A stretch of DNA of 7,652 nucleotides from Spirochaetales bacterium (GTDB lineage: Bacteria; Spirochaetota; Spirochaetia; DTKZ01), in the NCBI GenBank assembly GCA_031266855.1, contig JAISAF010000075.1, forward strand, positions 1-7,652, read 5' to 3'. A program made the position numbers and the translations under genes. Of the stretch, positions 1-6,510 are shown one piece after another (within the stretch, counting starts at the first letter, position 1; every line of letters begins with the position of its first letter). Below the pieces are notes generated by a model. The model saw only the letters and a program-made list of their open reading frames with translations, was not told the origin of the DNA and made no database searches.

Positions 1-189
1 CCCGCAGGATTTGCATAAGCAAATCCGAGGACTTGGAGCGGAAAGCCCGGTTTTTTTGTGTTGCGCGCGAAGGCGCGCAACACAAAAAAATGCGCCTGAA
101 GACAGTCGCTTTCCGATAAGTACGAGATTGTAGTGGCCGCTCACCGCGCCCCCGGAATGCGCCCAAATTCCGAATTGGTTTTGAACAGG
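1..189. repeat. Modular palindromic repeat, copy 1 (cut by window edge)
   Basis: Seen in order on the plus strand: the end of a first AGCGGAAAGCCC box (only CCC, 1-3); hairpin 1 (GGATTTGC 7-14, loop ATAA, GCAAATCC 19-26); a second AGCGGAAAGCCC box (37-48); hairpin 2, a perfect 18-bp stem (51-68 with 73-90, loop GAAG) with seven T at its left end and seven A at its right end; a module of about 70 nt (89-158) that is the reverse complement of 4926-4993 with a handful of changes and two one-base gaps; and a tail, GCGCCCAAATTCCGAAT (159-175) to TTGAACAGG (181-189). The tail ends 4 nt from the regulator's stop codon. The same parts occur at 4901-5111 and 6511-6649. No coding potential is seen. Confidence 0.85.
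51..90. repeat. 18-bp perfect hairpin (hairpin 2 of repeat copy 1)
   Basis: Positions 51-68 and 73-90 are perfect reverse complements around the tetraloop GAAG. It lies 3' of the regulator gene and could be taken for a terminator. However, the run of T is at the 5' end of the stem and the run of A at the 3' end, and because the sequence is a palindrome this holds on both strands. A transcript from either side would end the hairpin in A, not U, so this is not a canonical intrinsic terminator. A strong RNA stem at this place could still protect the operon mRNA from 3' decay (inference). Confidence 0.8.
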
Positions 190-193
190 CGCT

Positions 194-1576
194 TTACGCG
201 TCTTGTTCCCGATCCAGCCGGTATTCCTTGATTTTGTAGATTATGGTTCGCCGGCTGATGCCGAGTATCCGCGCGGCGCGGGTACGGTTGCCGCCGGTTT
301 CCCGGAGGGTTTTGTCTATAAGTTCGCGTTCGCTGCTGCGTAAGAGCGGCGCCGCCGGGAAGGAGTTTTCCTTTGTATCCGGCTTTGCTTCCGGGGCGCT
401 TTTTTCCGTTTCGTTTGTTTCCGGCAGGGGGCGGCCTTCGATGTCTTCTTCGCGGATTAGGCCGTCTTTCGCGTAGATGACGGCGCGTTCCAGAACGTTT
501 TCCAGTTCGCGGACGTTGCCGGGAAAGCGGCAGCGCATGAGTTTTTGCAGGGCGCCGGGAGAGAGTTTTCGCGGGCCGCTGTTCAGGCGGGCGCAGAGTT
601 TTGGCAGGAGCGTTTGGACGAGGAGGGGAATGTCTTCTTTCCTGTCGCGCAGGGGCGGAATGGCAAGGCGGATAACATTTAAGCGGTAAAACAGGTCTTC
701 ACGGAAAAGTCCCTGGGCGACGCGCGCCTCAAGGTCGCGGTTGGTCGCGGACAGGATGCGCGCGCCTAAGGGGATATCGCGCGAACCTCCCAGGCGGCGT
801 ATCATTCTGTCCTGCAAAACGCGCAGGAGTTTCACCTGGAGTACCGGGGGCATTTCGCCGATTTCATCAAGGAAAAGCGTCCCGGAACCCGCAAGTTCAA
901 AAAGGCCGACGCGGCGGGCGTCCGCCGAAGTGAAAGCGCCTTTTTCGTGACCGAAGAGTTCGCTTTCAAGAAGATTCTCCGGTATCGCGCCGACGTTGAC
1001 CGCGACAAAGGGTTCAGCGGCCCGTGCCGAGGTGTCGTGAATTTCACGGGCCGCGACCTCCTTGCCGCAGCCGCTTTCGCCGGTAATAAGCACTGTGGAA
1101 TCGGTCGAGGCTATTTTCCGGATTTTTTCCCGCAGCAGCCTGATGTGCGGATGTTCGCCTATAAAGCGGAGTTTCTCCGGCTGCTTACGGATTTGGGCTT
1201 CTGTCAAATTGCAGATATTTGTTTCATCGATAAGTTTCCGTATTTTTTTAATAAGCTCGCCCGAATCAAAGGGTTTTTCCACAAAGTCCTTTGCTCCCGC
1301 CCGCACGGCCCGGACAGCGTCCTGAATCTCGCCGTGGGCGGAGATCATAATAACGGGAAGAAGAAAACCTTCGGTGTGTATCCATTCCACAAGCTCCTGC
1401 CCCGATATTCCTGGCAGCCGCAGGTCAACCAGGGCAAGGTCAAAACGCTGGTTTTCAATAAGTTCCCGCGCTTTTTCGCCGGATTCGGCTGTCCCGGCAT
1501 CCATTCCCTCAAGTTCCAGAAGGCGGCCAAGGGAATCGCGGATATTTTTTTCGTCATCAACAATGAGGATTTTCAT
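194..1576 (-). CDS. Sigma-54-dependent response regulator (NtrC family)
   Basis: A 460-residue cytoplasmic transcription activator with the usual three-part NtrC layout. The receiver (about 1-118) has acidic residues D7/D8, phospho-acceptor D51, S79 and K101. The AAA+ domain (about 138-370) has Walker A GESGCGKE (166-173), Walker B FLDEI (235-239), and the sigma-54 contact loop as GAFTSA (213-218) where GAFTGA is usual. A Fis-type helix-turn-helix lies near the C terminus (about 418-456, GGNRTRAARILGISRRT). The ATG at 1576 is preceded by GGAGG (1581-1585) and overlaps the kinase stop in ATGA. Family knowledge: phosphorylated protein forms a ring on enhancer DNA and uses ATP to open sigma-54 polymerase promoters. 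Context: last gene of an operon whose promoter resembles a sigma-54 site (6457-6474), so the operon itself is the likely target (inference). The partner kinase is the gene just upstream. Confidence 0.96.
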   Translation of the reverse strand: MKILIVDDEKNIRDSLGRLLELEGMDAGTAESGEKARELIENQRFDLALVDLRLPGISGQELVEWIHTEGFLLPVIMISAHGEIQDAVRAVRAGAKDFVEKPFDSGELIKKIRKLIDETNICNLTEAQIRKQPEKLRFIGEHPHIRLLREKIRKIASTDSTVLITGESGCGKEVAAREIHDTSARAAEPFVAVNVGAIPENLLESELFGHEKGAFTSADARRVGLFELAGSGTLFLDEIGEMPPVLQVKLLRVLQDRMIRRLGGSRDIPLGARILSATNRDLEARVAQGLFREDLFYRLNVIRLAIPPLRDRKEDIPLLVQTLLPKLCARLNSGPRKLSPGALQKLMRCRFPGNVRELENVLERAVIYAKDGLIREEDIEGRPLPETNETEKSAPEAKPDTKENSFPAAPLLRSSERELIDKTLRETGGNRTRAARILGISRRTIIYKIKEYRLDREQDA

Positions 1577-2883
1577 TCTTCCTCCTTTTTTTGGATAAGG
1601 GGCAGCATCAGCAGGGCGCGTACTCCCCCGCCTTCACGGTTTTCTATTTTCAGGGAACCGCCTGCGGCTTCCGTAAAACGGCGCGCTACAGCAAGCCCAA
1701 CACCGGATCCCCTGCTCTTTGTCGAAAAGAAGGGGTCAAAAAGCCGCTCCGGGTCTCCTCCGGGGAGGCCCCTGCCCCTGTCCAGAATTTCCAGAAGAGC
1801 GCTGTTTCCGGCACGGGACAGTTTTACCTCAAGGGCTTCGGGAGGGCTTTCGCTTTCCCCGGCATTACGAAGAAGGTTCCCGATAATCGACTGCACACGG
1901 TCAGGATCGGCGTGAATCCAAAGCCCCTCCTCCCCGGAAAAGGCCGCCTCCATACCGCTGTGCCGGATAAAATCCTTCGTAAAACCGGCTATATCCACAG
2001 GCAGGGGCGCGCCTGTAGGATCGCGCAGGAAATCGCCGATTTTATCAGTAAGCCTTTTCAGCCGCGCGACCTCCTGGCTTATAACGCCGGTTTCCGCTGA
2101 AACCTTATCCTGGCAAATCCTGCCAATAATATCCGCCTGAAGCTGTATCGCGCTTAAAGGATTTTTTATCTCGTGGGCCAGCGTCCGCGCCGCGGAACCT
2201 AAAGCCACAAGCTCCTTTTGCTCCTGAAGTTTCTGCCGGTAGACCCTGTTTTTTGCCAGAAGACTCCGCGCCTTTCCTATCACAAGAACAAGAAAAAGCT
2301 CCCATCCGGCAAAAACCAGCCATGCCGCGCGGTTTCGCGTTCTGTAAGCGTTCTGGTGCACGGAAAAAACAAAAACCGCGGCCTTGTCCTCAGTATCGTT
2401 TCCGCGCCGGTGCCCCCCCGGAGGAAGAAGGGTAACGATGCGGAGGCTGGAGTTTCCCTCGCCCATGATATAATTGCGCGGGGGGGCCTCGTCCCCCTCA
2501 TCGGGCGGCAGAGTCCAGGCGGACGGAACATCCCCATAGCGGTACACGGCCCCGCCGCTTTTAGTATACAAACCTATTCCAGCGATTTTTCTCTTTAACC
2601 GGGGATACGCTTCCAGCGCGTCCTCAAAATCGGACCCCTCCTGGTACTCCCCCTTGAAGTTCTCCCGCCATGAATGATGGCGCCCGTCCTGTAAGCGTTC
2701 CTGCCGCAAGGCAGTAAAAAAATCGTTCTGTATCTGCTGCGCGCCGTTACGCGCAAGAAGAAGATTCGCGTATAACTGGCTGCGCAGCAGAATGCAGCCG
2801 AAGACGCTGCACAGGATAAAGGCTCCGCCTGCCGCAAACAGGGACAGAAAAGCTGTTTTTCGTACATCAGCGCGCTTTGTCAC
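1573..2883 (-). CDS. Membrane sensor histidine kinase, partner of the NtrC-type regulator
   Basis: A 436-residue kinase from a GTG at 2883. This start has AAGGAA (2890-2895) 6 nt upstream and leaves 37 nt after the permease. The longest frame begins at a TTG (2943) inside the permease gene with no ribosome site, and is less likely. In GTG-start numbering, membrane segments lie at about 10-33 and 186-205, enclosing an extracytoplasmic sensor region (34-185) that I do not recognise. No HAMP or PAS domain is evident. A charged linker leads to the phospho-acceptor motif LAHEIKNPLSAI with H237. The ATPase has an N box (NLLRN, N336/N340), G1 (DRGRG, 368-372), F box (DPFF) and G2 (GSGVGL, 392-397), all intact. 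It ends in the ATGA overlap with the regulator, the typical arrangement of a coupled NtrB/NtrC-like pair. The signal is unknown; export substrates or envelope damage are plausible given the transporter genes upstream (inference). Confidence 0.94.
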   Translation of the reverse strand: MTKRADVRKTAFLSLFAAGGAFILCSVFGCILLRSQLYANLLLARNGAQQIQNDFFTALRQERLQDGRHHSWRENFKGEYQEGSDFEDALEAYPRLKRKIAGIGLYTKSGGAVYRYGDVPSAWTLPPDEGDEAPPRNYIMGEGNSSLRIVTLLPPGGHRRGNDTEDKAAVFVFSVHQNAYRTRNRAAWLVFAGWELFLVLVIGKARSLLAKNRVYRQKLQEQKELVALGSAARTLAHEIKNPLSAIQLQADIIGRICQDKVSAETGVISQEVARLKRLTDKIGDFLRDPTGAPLPVDIAGFTKDFIRHSGMEAAFSGEEGLWIHADPDRVQSIIGNLLRNAGESESPPEALEVKLSRAGNSALLEILDRGRGLPGGDPERLFDPFFSTKSRGSGVGLAVARRFTEAAGGSLKIENREGGGVRALLMLPLIQKKEEE

Positions 2884-2889
2884 CGGGAA

Positions 2890-2895
2890 TTCCTT
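2890..2895 (-). promoter_or_regulatory. Ribosome binding site deciding the kinase start
   Basis: AAGGAA on the minus strand, 6 nt before the GTG at 2883. The alternative upstream starts (TTG 2943, ATG 2940) have no purine-rich stretch in front of them and lie inside the permease gene. Confidence 0.65.
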
Positions 2896-2920
2896 TTTCA
2901 ATTCAATTTCTATCCAAATT

Positions 2921-4114
2921 TCAATCCGAACGCAGGGCATCAATGGGATTCATCGCCGCGGCCTTGTGCGCGGGGTAGTAGCCGAAAAAGATGCCTACCG
3001 CGGCGGCAAACCCGGCGGAAATAAGGATGAACAGCGGACTAATAATGGCACGAAGCCCCACCGCCGATTCCAGAAAAACGGACAGCGCAATGGCAAGAAT
3101 AATCCCAATAAGCCCGCCGGAAAGACTTAAAACCACCGACTCCGTTAGGAACTGACGCAGAATATCCCGCCGCCGCGCGCCCACAGACAAACGTATACCG
3201 ATTTCCCGTGTGCGCTCAGTAACAGATACAAGCATAATGTTCATGATACCGATACCCCCGACAAAAAGGGAAACACCGGCAATCGCGCCCAAAAGTACAG
3301 TAAGGGTTTTTGCTATAGACGAGGCCATCTCAATAATCTGCGCCTGGTTCATCATAGTAAAATCGTTATCCGCCTCAGGGCCAAGCCTGTGCGCCTCGCG
3401 CAGAATGGTTTCGACTTCGCTTTGGGCGTCGTCCATATATTCTTCGCTGACAGCGCTAATCTCGATGCTTTGCAGGTACTTACTGCGGCGCAGCCTGCCA
3501 ATCGCCGTGGAAAGCGGAACCATAACAATATCGTCCTGGTCGCTTCCCATAGCGTTTGATCCCTTCACTTCCAGAACACCGACGATTTCAAAAGGAGTTT
3601 TCGCCACGCGGAAATGTTTCCCGATAGGATTGTCATCAGGGAAAAGCTGCTTCGCCACCGTCGCGCCGATGACAGCCTTCTTCGCGCGAACAGCTACATC
3701 GCGCCCGGTAAAAAAGTCCCCTTCGCCGGTACTCCATTCCTTGATACGAAGGTAATCCGGTTCCACACCATACACCGAAGTCTGCCAGTTCCCGATACCG
3801 CCAATCACCGTTGCCGCGCTGCGCACAACGCCGGAAGCCGCGCTGACATACACTCCCTCCCTGCGGATTTTTTCCGCGTCTTCGATAACAAGACGGTTCG
3901 CCGCGTTTTGCCCGCGCGGAGGCATAACCATAATCAGGTTTGTCCCCATAGAGGAAATGTTCTCCGTAATGGAAGCCTGCGAACCCTCGCCAATCGCGAC
4001 CATAACAATAACCGAGCATACGCCGATGATAATCCCCAGGGAGGTAAGCAGGCTCCGCATCCTGTTCCGCAGAATACTGCGCAAAGACAGCCGCACTAAA
4101 GTAGACGCGTTCAT
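2921..4114 (-). CDS. MacB/FtsX-type ABC transporter permease
   Basis: A 397-residue inner-membrane protein of the MacB permease family, in which the membrane part is a separate polypeptide from the ATPase (in E. coli MacB they are fused). The topology is the family's: membrane segment 1 at about 21-43, a large extracytoplasmic domain (about 45-268), then three segments at about 270-297, 324-347 and 358-380. Family signatures are visible: GGIGIMNIMLVSVTERTREI (286-305) and, at the C-terminal end, FFGYYPAHKAA..NPIDALR (376-395). The ATG at 4114 overlaps the ATPase stop as ATGA, with a G-rich stretch just before it instead of a clear Shine-Dalgarno, so translation probably depends on ribosomes finishing the ATPase gene. 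Family knowledge: such proteins do not move substrate through the membrane but use ATP-driven motion of the outer domain to push substrate through the MacA/TolC channel, or to move lipoproteins. The substrate cannot be read from the sequence. Confidence 0.95.
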   Translation of the reverse strand: MNASTLVRLSLRSILRNRMRSLLTSLGIIIGVCSVIVMVAIGEGSQASITENISSMGTNLIMVMPPRGQNAANRLVIEDAEKIRREGVYVSAASGVVRSAATVIGGIGNWQTSVYGVEPDYLRIKEWSTGEGDFFTGRDVAVRAKKAVIGATVAKQLFPDDNPIGKHFRVAKTPFEIVGVLEVKGSNAMGSDQDDIVMVPLSTAIGRLRRSKYLQSIEISAVSEEYMDDAQSEVETILREAHRLGPEADNDFTMMNQAQIIEMASSIAKTLTVLLGAIAGVSLFVGGIGIMNIMLVSVTERTREIGIRLSVGARRRDILRQFLTESVVLSLSGGLIGIILAIALSVFLESAVGLRAIISPLFILISAGFAAAVGIFFGYYPAHKAAAMNPIDALRSD

Positions 4115-4812
4115 GCGGCCCCCCCATCCTGCCCCCGCGCCTCGCCGATGATCCGCCCATCGCGCAGCATAATTTTCCTCTTCGTCCAGCCCGCGATATC
4201 CTCTTCGTGCGTTACCATTACAATGGTTATACCCGAATCGTTCAGCTCCGTAAAAAGCCTCATAATCTCATGCGACATTTCCGTATCCAGATTACCCGTC
4301 GGCTCATCGGCTATAATAATAGCGGGCCGGGTTACAAGCGCCCTGGCAATAGCGACCCGCTGCTGCTGGCCGCCGGAAAGCCGGTTTGGTATATGATGAA
4401 GCCTGTCCCCCAGCCCAACGCGCTCCAGCGCGGCCTTAGCCAGCTTCGCCGCGTCCCCACCCCTGCCGCCCCGGTCATACAAAAGAGGAAGCTCCACGTT
4501 TTCCAGGGCTGTAGTCTTTTGCAGCAGATTAAACCCCTGAAAAACAAAACCGATCTTTTTATTACGGATATCAGCAAGCCCGTCATCCGTCGCGCCGGAC
4601 GTATCAAGACCATCAAGAATATAACTCCCCTCCGTAGGGACATCAAGGCAGCCGATAATATTCATCAGCGTTGACTTCCCCGAACCGGAAGCCCCCATAA
4701 TAGCGACAAACTCGGTTCTCTCGATATTCACATCTACCCCGTCAAGCGCCTTTACCGTAACCTCGCCCAGACAGTAGTGGCGCTTAATCCCTTTCAATTC
4801 AATAACCGCCAT
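4111..4812 (-). CDS. MacB/LolD-type ABC transporter ATP-binding protein
   Basis: A 233-residue cytoplasmic ATPase with every ABC motif in order: Walker A GASGSGKST (40-48, K46), Q-loop Q92, signature LSGGQQQRVAIARAL (145-159), Walker B IIIADEP with D169 and E170, and H-loop H202 in VTHEE. The length and the N-terminal pattern IELKGIKRHY are those of the MacB/LolD/FtsE group, which pairs with FtsX-type permeases. I chose the ATG at 4812; an in-frame TTG at 4818 would add two residues. Neither has a strong ribosome site. The stop overlaps the permease start by 4 nt. The gene lies 313 nt downstream of macA, with a palindromic repeat between them, which is unusual in an otherwise tight operon and may set a different expression level for the two parts of the pump. 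Confidence 0.96.
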   Translation of the reverse strand: MAVIELKGIKRHYCLGEVTVKALDGVDVNIERTEFVAIMGASGSGKSTLMNIIGCLDVPTEGSYILDGLDTSGATDDGLADIRNKKIGFVFQGFNLLQKTTALENVELPLLYDRGGRGGDAAKLAKAALERVGLGDRLHHIPNRLSGGQQQRVAIARALVTRPAIIIADEPTGNLDTEMSHEIMRLFTELNDSGITIVMVTHEEDIAGWTKRKIMLRDGRIIGEARGQDGGAA

Positions 4813-4848
4813 ATTCAATACCCGTCATATTTAATACTCATTTAATAC
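4813..4848. repeat. Three short direct repeats ATTYAATAC before the ATPase start
   Basis: ATTCAATAC (4813-4821), ATTTAATAC (4829-4837) and ATTTAATAC (4840-4848) lie immediately upstream of the ATPase start, with start-to-start steps of 16 and 11 nt. On the coding strand they read GTATTRAAT; the first touches the ATG and supplies the alternative TTG. Their role is unknown: protein binding sites or simple duplication are both possible. Confidence 0.6.
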
Positions 4849-4900
4849 CAGGATCGGCGTTACCGCCACTAGTAAAATTAAATTGCGCGTAACAAACTGG

Positions 4901-5111
4901 CCGCACCGCTGTGCGCGCGCCAGGGATTCCGGGGGCGCGATAGCGCCCACGACAATCCATACCTATCGGAAAGCGACCGTCTTCGGGCGCATTGAAGCGG
5001 AAAGCCCACAGGATTTGCATAAGCAAATCCGAGGACTTGCAGCGGAAAGCCCGGTTTCCGGCGCGAAGCGCCGGAAAGGCGCCCAAATTCCGAATCCCAA
5101 ATTTGAACAGG
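4901..5111. repeat. Modular palindromic repeat, copy 2, between macA and the ATPase gene
   Basis: This fills most of the 313-nt gap in the operon. Parts on the plus strand: a GC-rich stretch ending GTGCGCGCGCCAGGGATT (4911-4928), also found in copy 3; a module at 4926-4993 containing a GGGCGC/GCGCCC hairpin (4933-4948, loop GATA), which occurs inverted in copy 1; AGCGGAAAGCCC (4996-5007); hairpin 1 (GGATTTGC 5011-5018, loop ATAA, GCAAATCC 5023-5030); a second AGCGGAAAGCCC (5041-5052); hairpin 2 (TTTCCGGCGC 5055-5064, loop GAA, GCGCCGGAAA 5068-5077); and the tail GCGCCCAAATTCCGAAT (5080-5096) to TTGAACAGG (5103-5111). It starts 15 nt after the macA stop. Transcribed with the operon, it would place several stable stems between the two genes. 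Frames passing through it have no protein-like features. Confidence 0.88.
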
Positions 5112-5125
5112 TTCACCCGGTAATC

Positions 5126-6424
5126 CTATTTCTGCCTGATAACGACAGACAAACCTTCCAAATCCTCCGCTTCCAGAAGTTCAATATTCAAGCTGTCCAC
5201 AACCCCGGTCCGAACCATCCGCAAACTCAAGGAACCATCCCCATCCAGAAACCACAAAGGCCGCCGCGCCGCGCCCGCGGAACCCTGCCGCACCGACGCA
5301 TTCTGCTGATTCGCCCTGCCCCCGCCGCCAAACCGCGGCATACTGAAAAAACCCCCGCCCGGACGCTGACCATCCGCCAGCCGGGAAGCCGCCCGCGCCT
5401 CCTCGTCAAACTGTTTCAACGCGGCCTGCCTCTCCTGGGCCGGCCTGTCCGCCAGACGCTGCTCCAGCAGCTTCCGGCGCGCAGCCACAGCAATATCCTC
5501 CGGCGGACTAAAACGAAAAGCCGCCGCGGGAACCATAAGAACATCCTTCTTCTCCATAACAAGAAACTCCATATTCGCCGTCATACCAGGAAGCAGAATC
5601 CCATCAGGATTTTCCGTAGTAACAATAACCGTATAATTCACAACATTATCCGTCTCCACCGGCACCTTACGAATCTGACCAACCACACCCGTAAAGTTTC
5701 TCTCAGGATAAGCCTCGACAGTAAAACGCACATCCATCCCCAGCCGGATACTCGAAATATCCAGCTCATCAACATCGCCCTTTATCTCCATCGTATTAAG
5801 ATTTTCCGCCAAAATAAAAAGCTGCGTCACACTCCCTGAGTTCGCCACAACCGTCTCGCCCTTCTCCACCTTACGATCCAGCACAATACCATCAATCGGC
5901 GAAAGAATAATCGCGTACTCATCGATATTCAACCTCGCCTTCTCATACTGAGTCTCCGCCTGAATAAGAGCCGCCCGCAGCACCTCCATATCCGTCTTAC
6001 TCGTATCCAAATCAAACCCCGAAAGCAGCTTCCGCTCAAAAAGACTCTGATTATTCGTAAACAAAAGCCGCGAATGCTCATACTGCGCCCGCGCCTTCGC
6101 AAGCGACGCCTCCGCCTCCCGCAAACTTATCTTCAACATCTCCGTATTCAACTCCACAAGCGGCTGCCCCTTACGCACCTCGTCATTAAAATCCACCAGC
6201 ACCCGCTCCACAGTCCCCGTAAGCTGCGTCAGCACATTCACCGTCCCCACAGCCTGCAACTTACCCGAACTCGAAACCGTCTCCTCGATAGTACCCCGCC
6301 CAACCCCAGCGGTCTCATACCCAGCCACCACGCTCCCCGTCTTCCCCCCCAAAAAAACAAACCCCCCAGCCACACAAAGAAGCATAACACCACAAACAAA
6401 AATCTTTTTACGCCCGCCGGACAT
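5126..6424 (-). CDS. macA: MacA-like periplasmic membrane-fusion protein (HlyD family)
   Basis: A 432-residue adaptor that would bridge the inner-membrane ABC transporter and an outer-membrane channel. An uncleaved N-terminal anchor (about 7-26) follows a short basic start; neither cysteine there fits a lipobox. Next come the first lipoyl half (about 58-92, ending EVRKGQPLVEL), a coiled-coil hairpin (about 94-168), the second lipoyl half (about 170-203, SPIDGIVLDRKVEKGETV), a beta-barrel (about 212-290, with LLPGMTANMEF) and the membrane-proximal domain (from about 294, VLMVPAAAF). That last domain is interrupted by about 80 residues (308-386), first charged and helical, then rich in Gly, Arg, Gln and Ala, before strands resume at RPLWFLDGDG. 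The ATG at 6424 has AAGGAG (6430-6435) 5 nt upstream; a GTG directly before it lies too close. First gene of the operon. The name macA rests on family and on the MacB-type neighbours; the substrate is unknown. Confidence 0.93.
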   Translation of the reverse strand: MSGGRKKIFVCGVMLLCVAGGFVFLGGKTGSVVAGYETAGVGRGTIEETVSSSGKLQAVGTVNVLTQLTGTVERVLVDFNDEVRKGQPLVELNTEMLKISLREAEASLAKARAQYEHSRLLFTNNQSLFERKLLSGFDLDTSKTDMEVLRAALIQAETQYEKARLNIDEYAIILSPIDGIVLDRKVEKGETVVANSGSVTQLFILAENLNTMEIKGDVDELDISSIRLGMDVRFTVEAYPERNFTGVVGQIRKVPVETDNVVNYTVIVTTENPDGILLPGMTANMEFLVMEKKDVLMVPAAAFRFSPPEDIAVAARRKLLEQRLADRPAQERQAALKQFDEEARAASRLADGQRPGGGFFSMPRFGGGGRANQQNASVRQGSAGAARRPLWFLDGDGSLSLRMVRTGVVDSLNIELLEAEDLEGLSVVIRQK

Positions 6425-6429
6425 CACTA

Positions 6430-6435
6430 CTCCTT
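6430..6435 (-). promoter_or_regulatory. Ribosome binding site of macA
   Basis: AAGGAG on the minus strand, 5 nt before the ATG at 6424. It favours this ATG over the GTG at 6427, which would leave only 2 nt of spacing. Confidence 0.75.
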
Positions 6436-6456
6436 AAAAACACATTGTATAAAATT

Positions 6457-6474
6457 AAGCAATTACCATGCCAA
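6457..6474 (-). promoter_or_regulatory. Probable sigma-54 promoter of the operon
   Basis: The minus strand reads TTGGCATGGTAATTGCTT. Against the sigma-54 consensus TGGCACG-N4-TTGCW, 11 of 12 fixed positions match and the spacing is exact: the invariant GG (6472-6471) and GC (6460-6459) are 12 nt apart. With the C of GC at -12, transcription would begin near 6447, giving a leader of about 22 nt that holds the AAGGAG of macA. No good -35/-10 pair competes at the same place. The operon encodes a sigma-54 activator as its last gene, which strengthens the call. Confidence 0.78.
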
Positions 6475-6510
6475 TCCCACAAAAAAAGAACCCCATAAAA
6501 AGAACTATAG

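Noticed and set aside
51..90. Intrinsic terminator of the operon
   Set aside because: The stem is strong, but both strands end in A after the hairpin; no U tract follows.
947..1915. 322-residue open frame on the plus strand
   Set aside because: It lies wholly antisense to the regulator and kinase genes, which carry complete family motifs. It has low-complexity arginine/serine-rich and proline-rich content, no domain and no ribosome site; it is a shadow of GC-rich codons.
2884..2943. N-terminal extension of the kinase from TTG 2943
   Set aside because: It would overlap the permease gene, has no ribosome site, and adds a non-conserved stretch before the first membrane segment; GTG 2883 has a good site.
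4838..5116. 92-residue frame on the minus strand between macA and the ATPase gene
   Set aside because: It consists of translated repeat copy 2. Similar peptides arise from the other copies (for example 6455-6775), which explains any apparent homology as repeat translation.
4883..5839. 318-residue open frame on the plus strand
   Set aside because: It starts inside the palindromic repeat and continues antisense to macA; the protein is Arg/His/Asn/Pro-rich with no recognisable fold.
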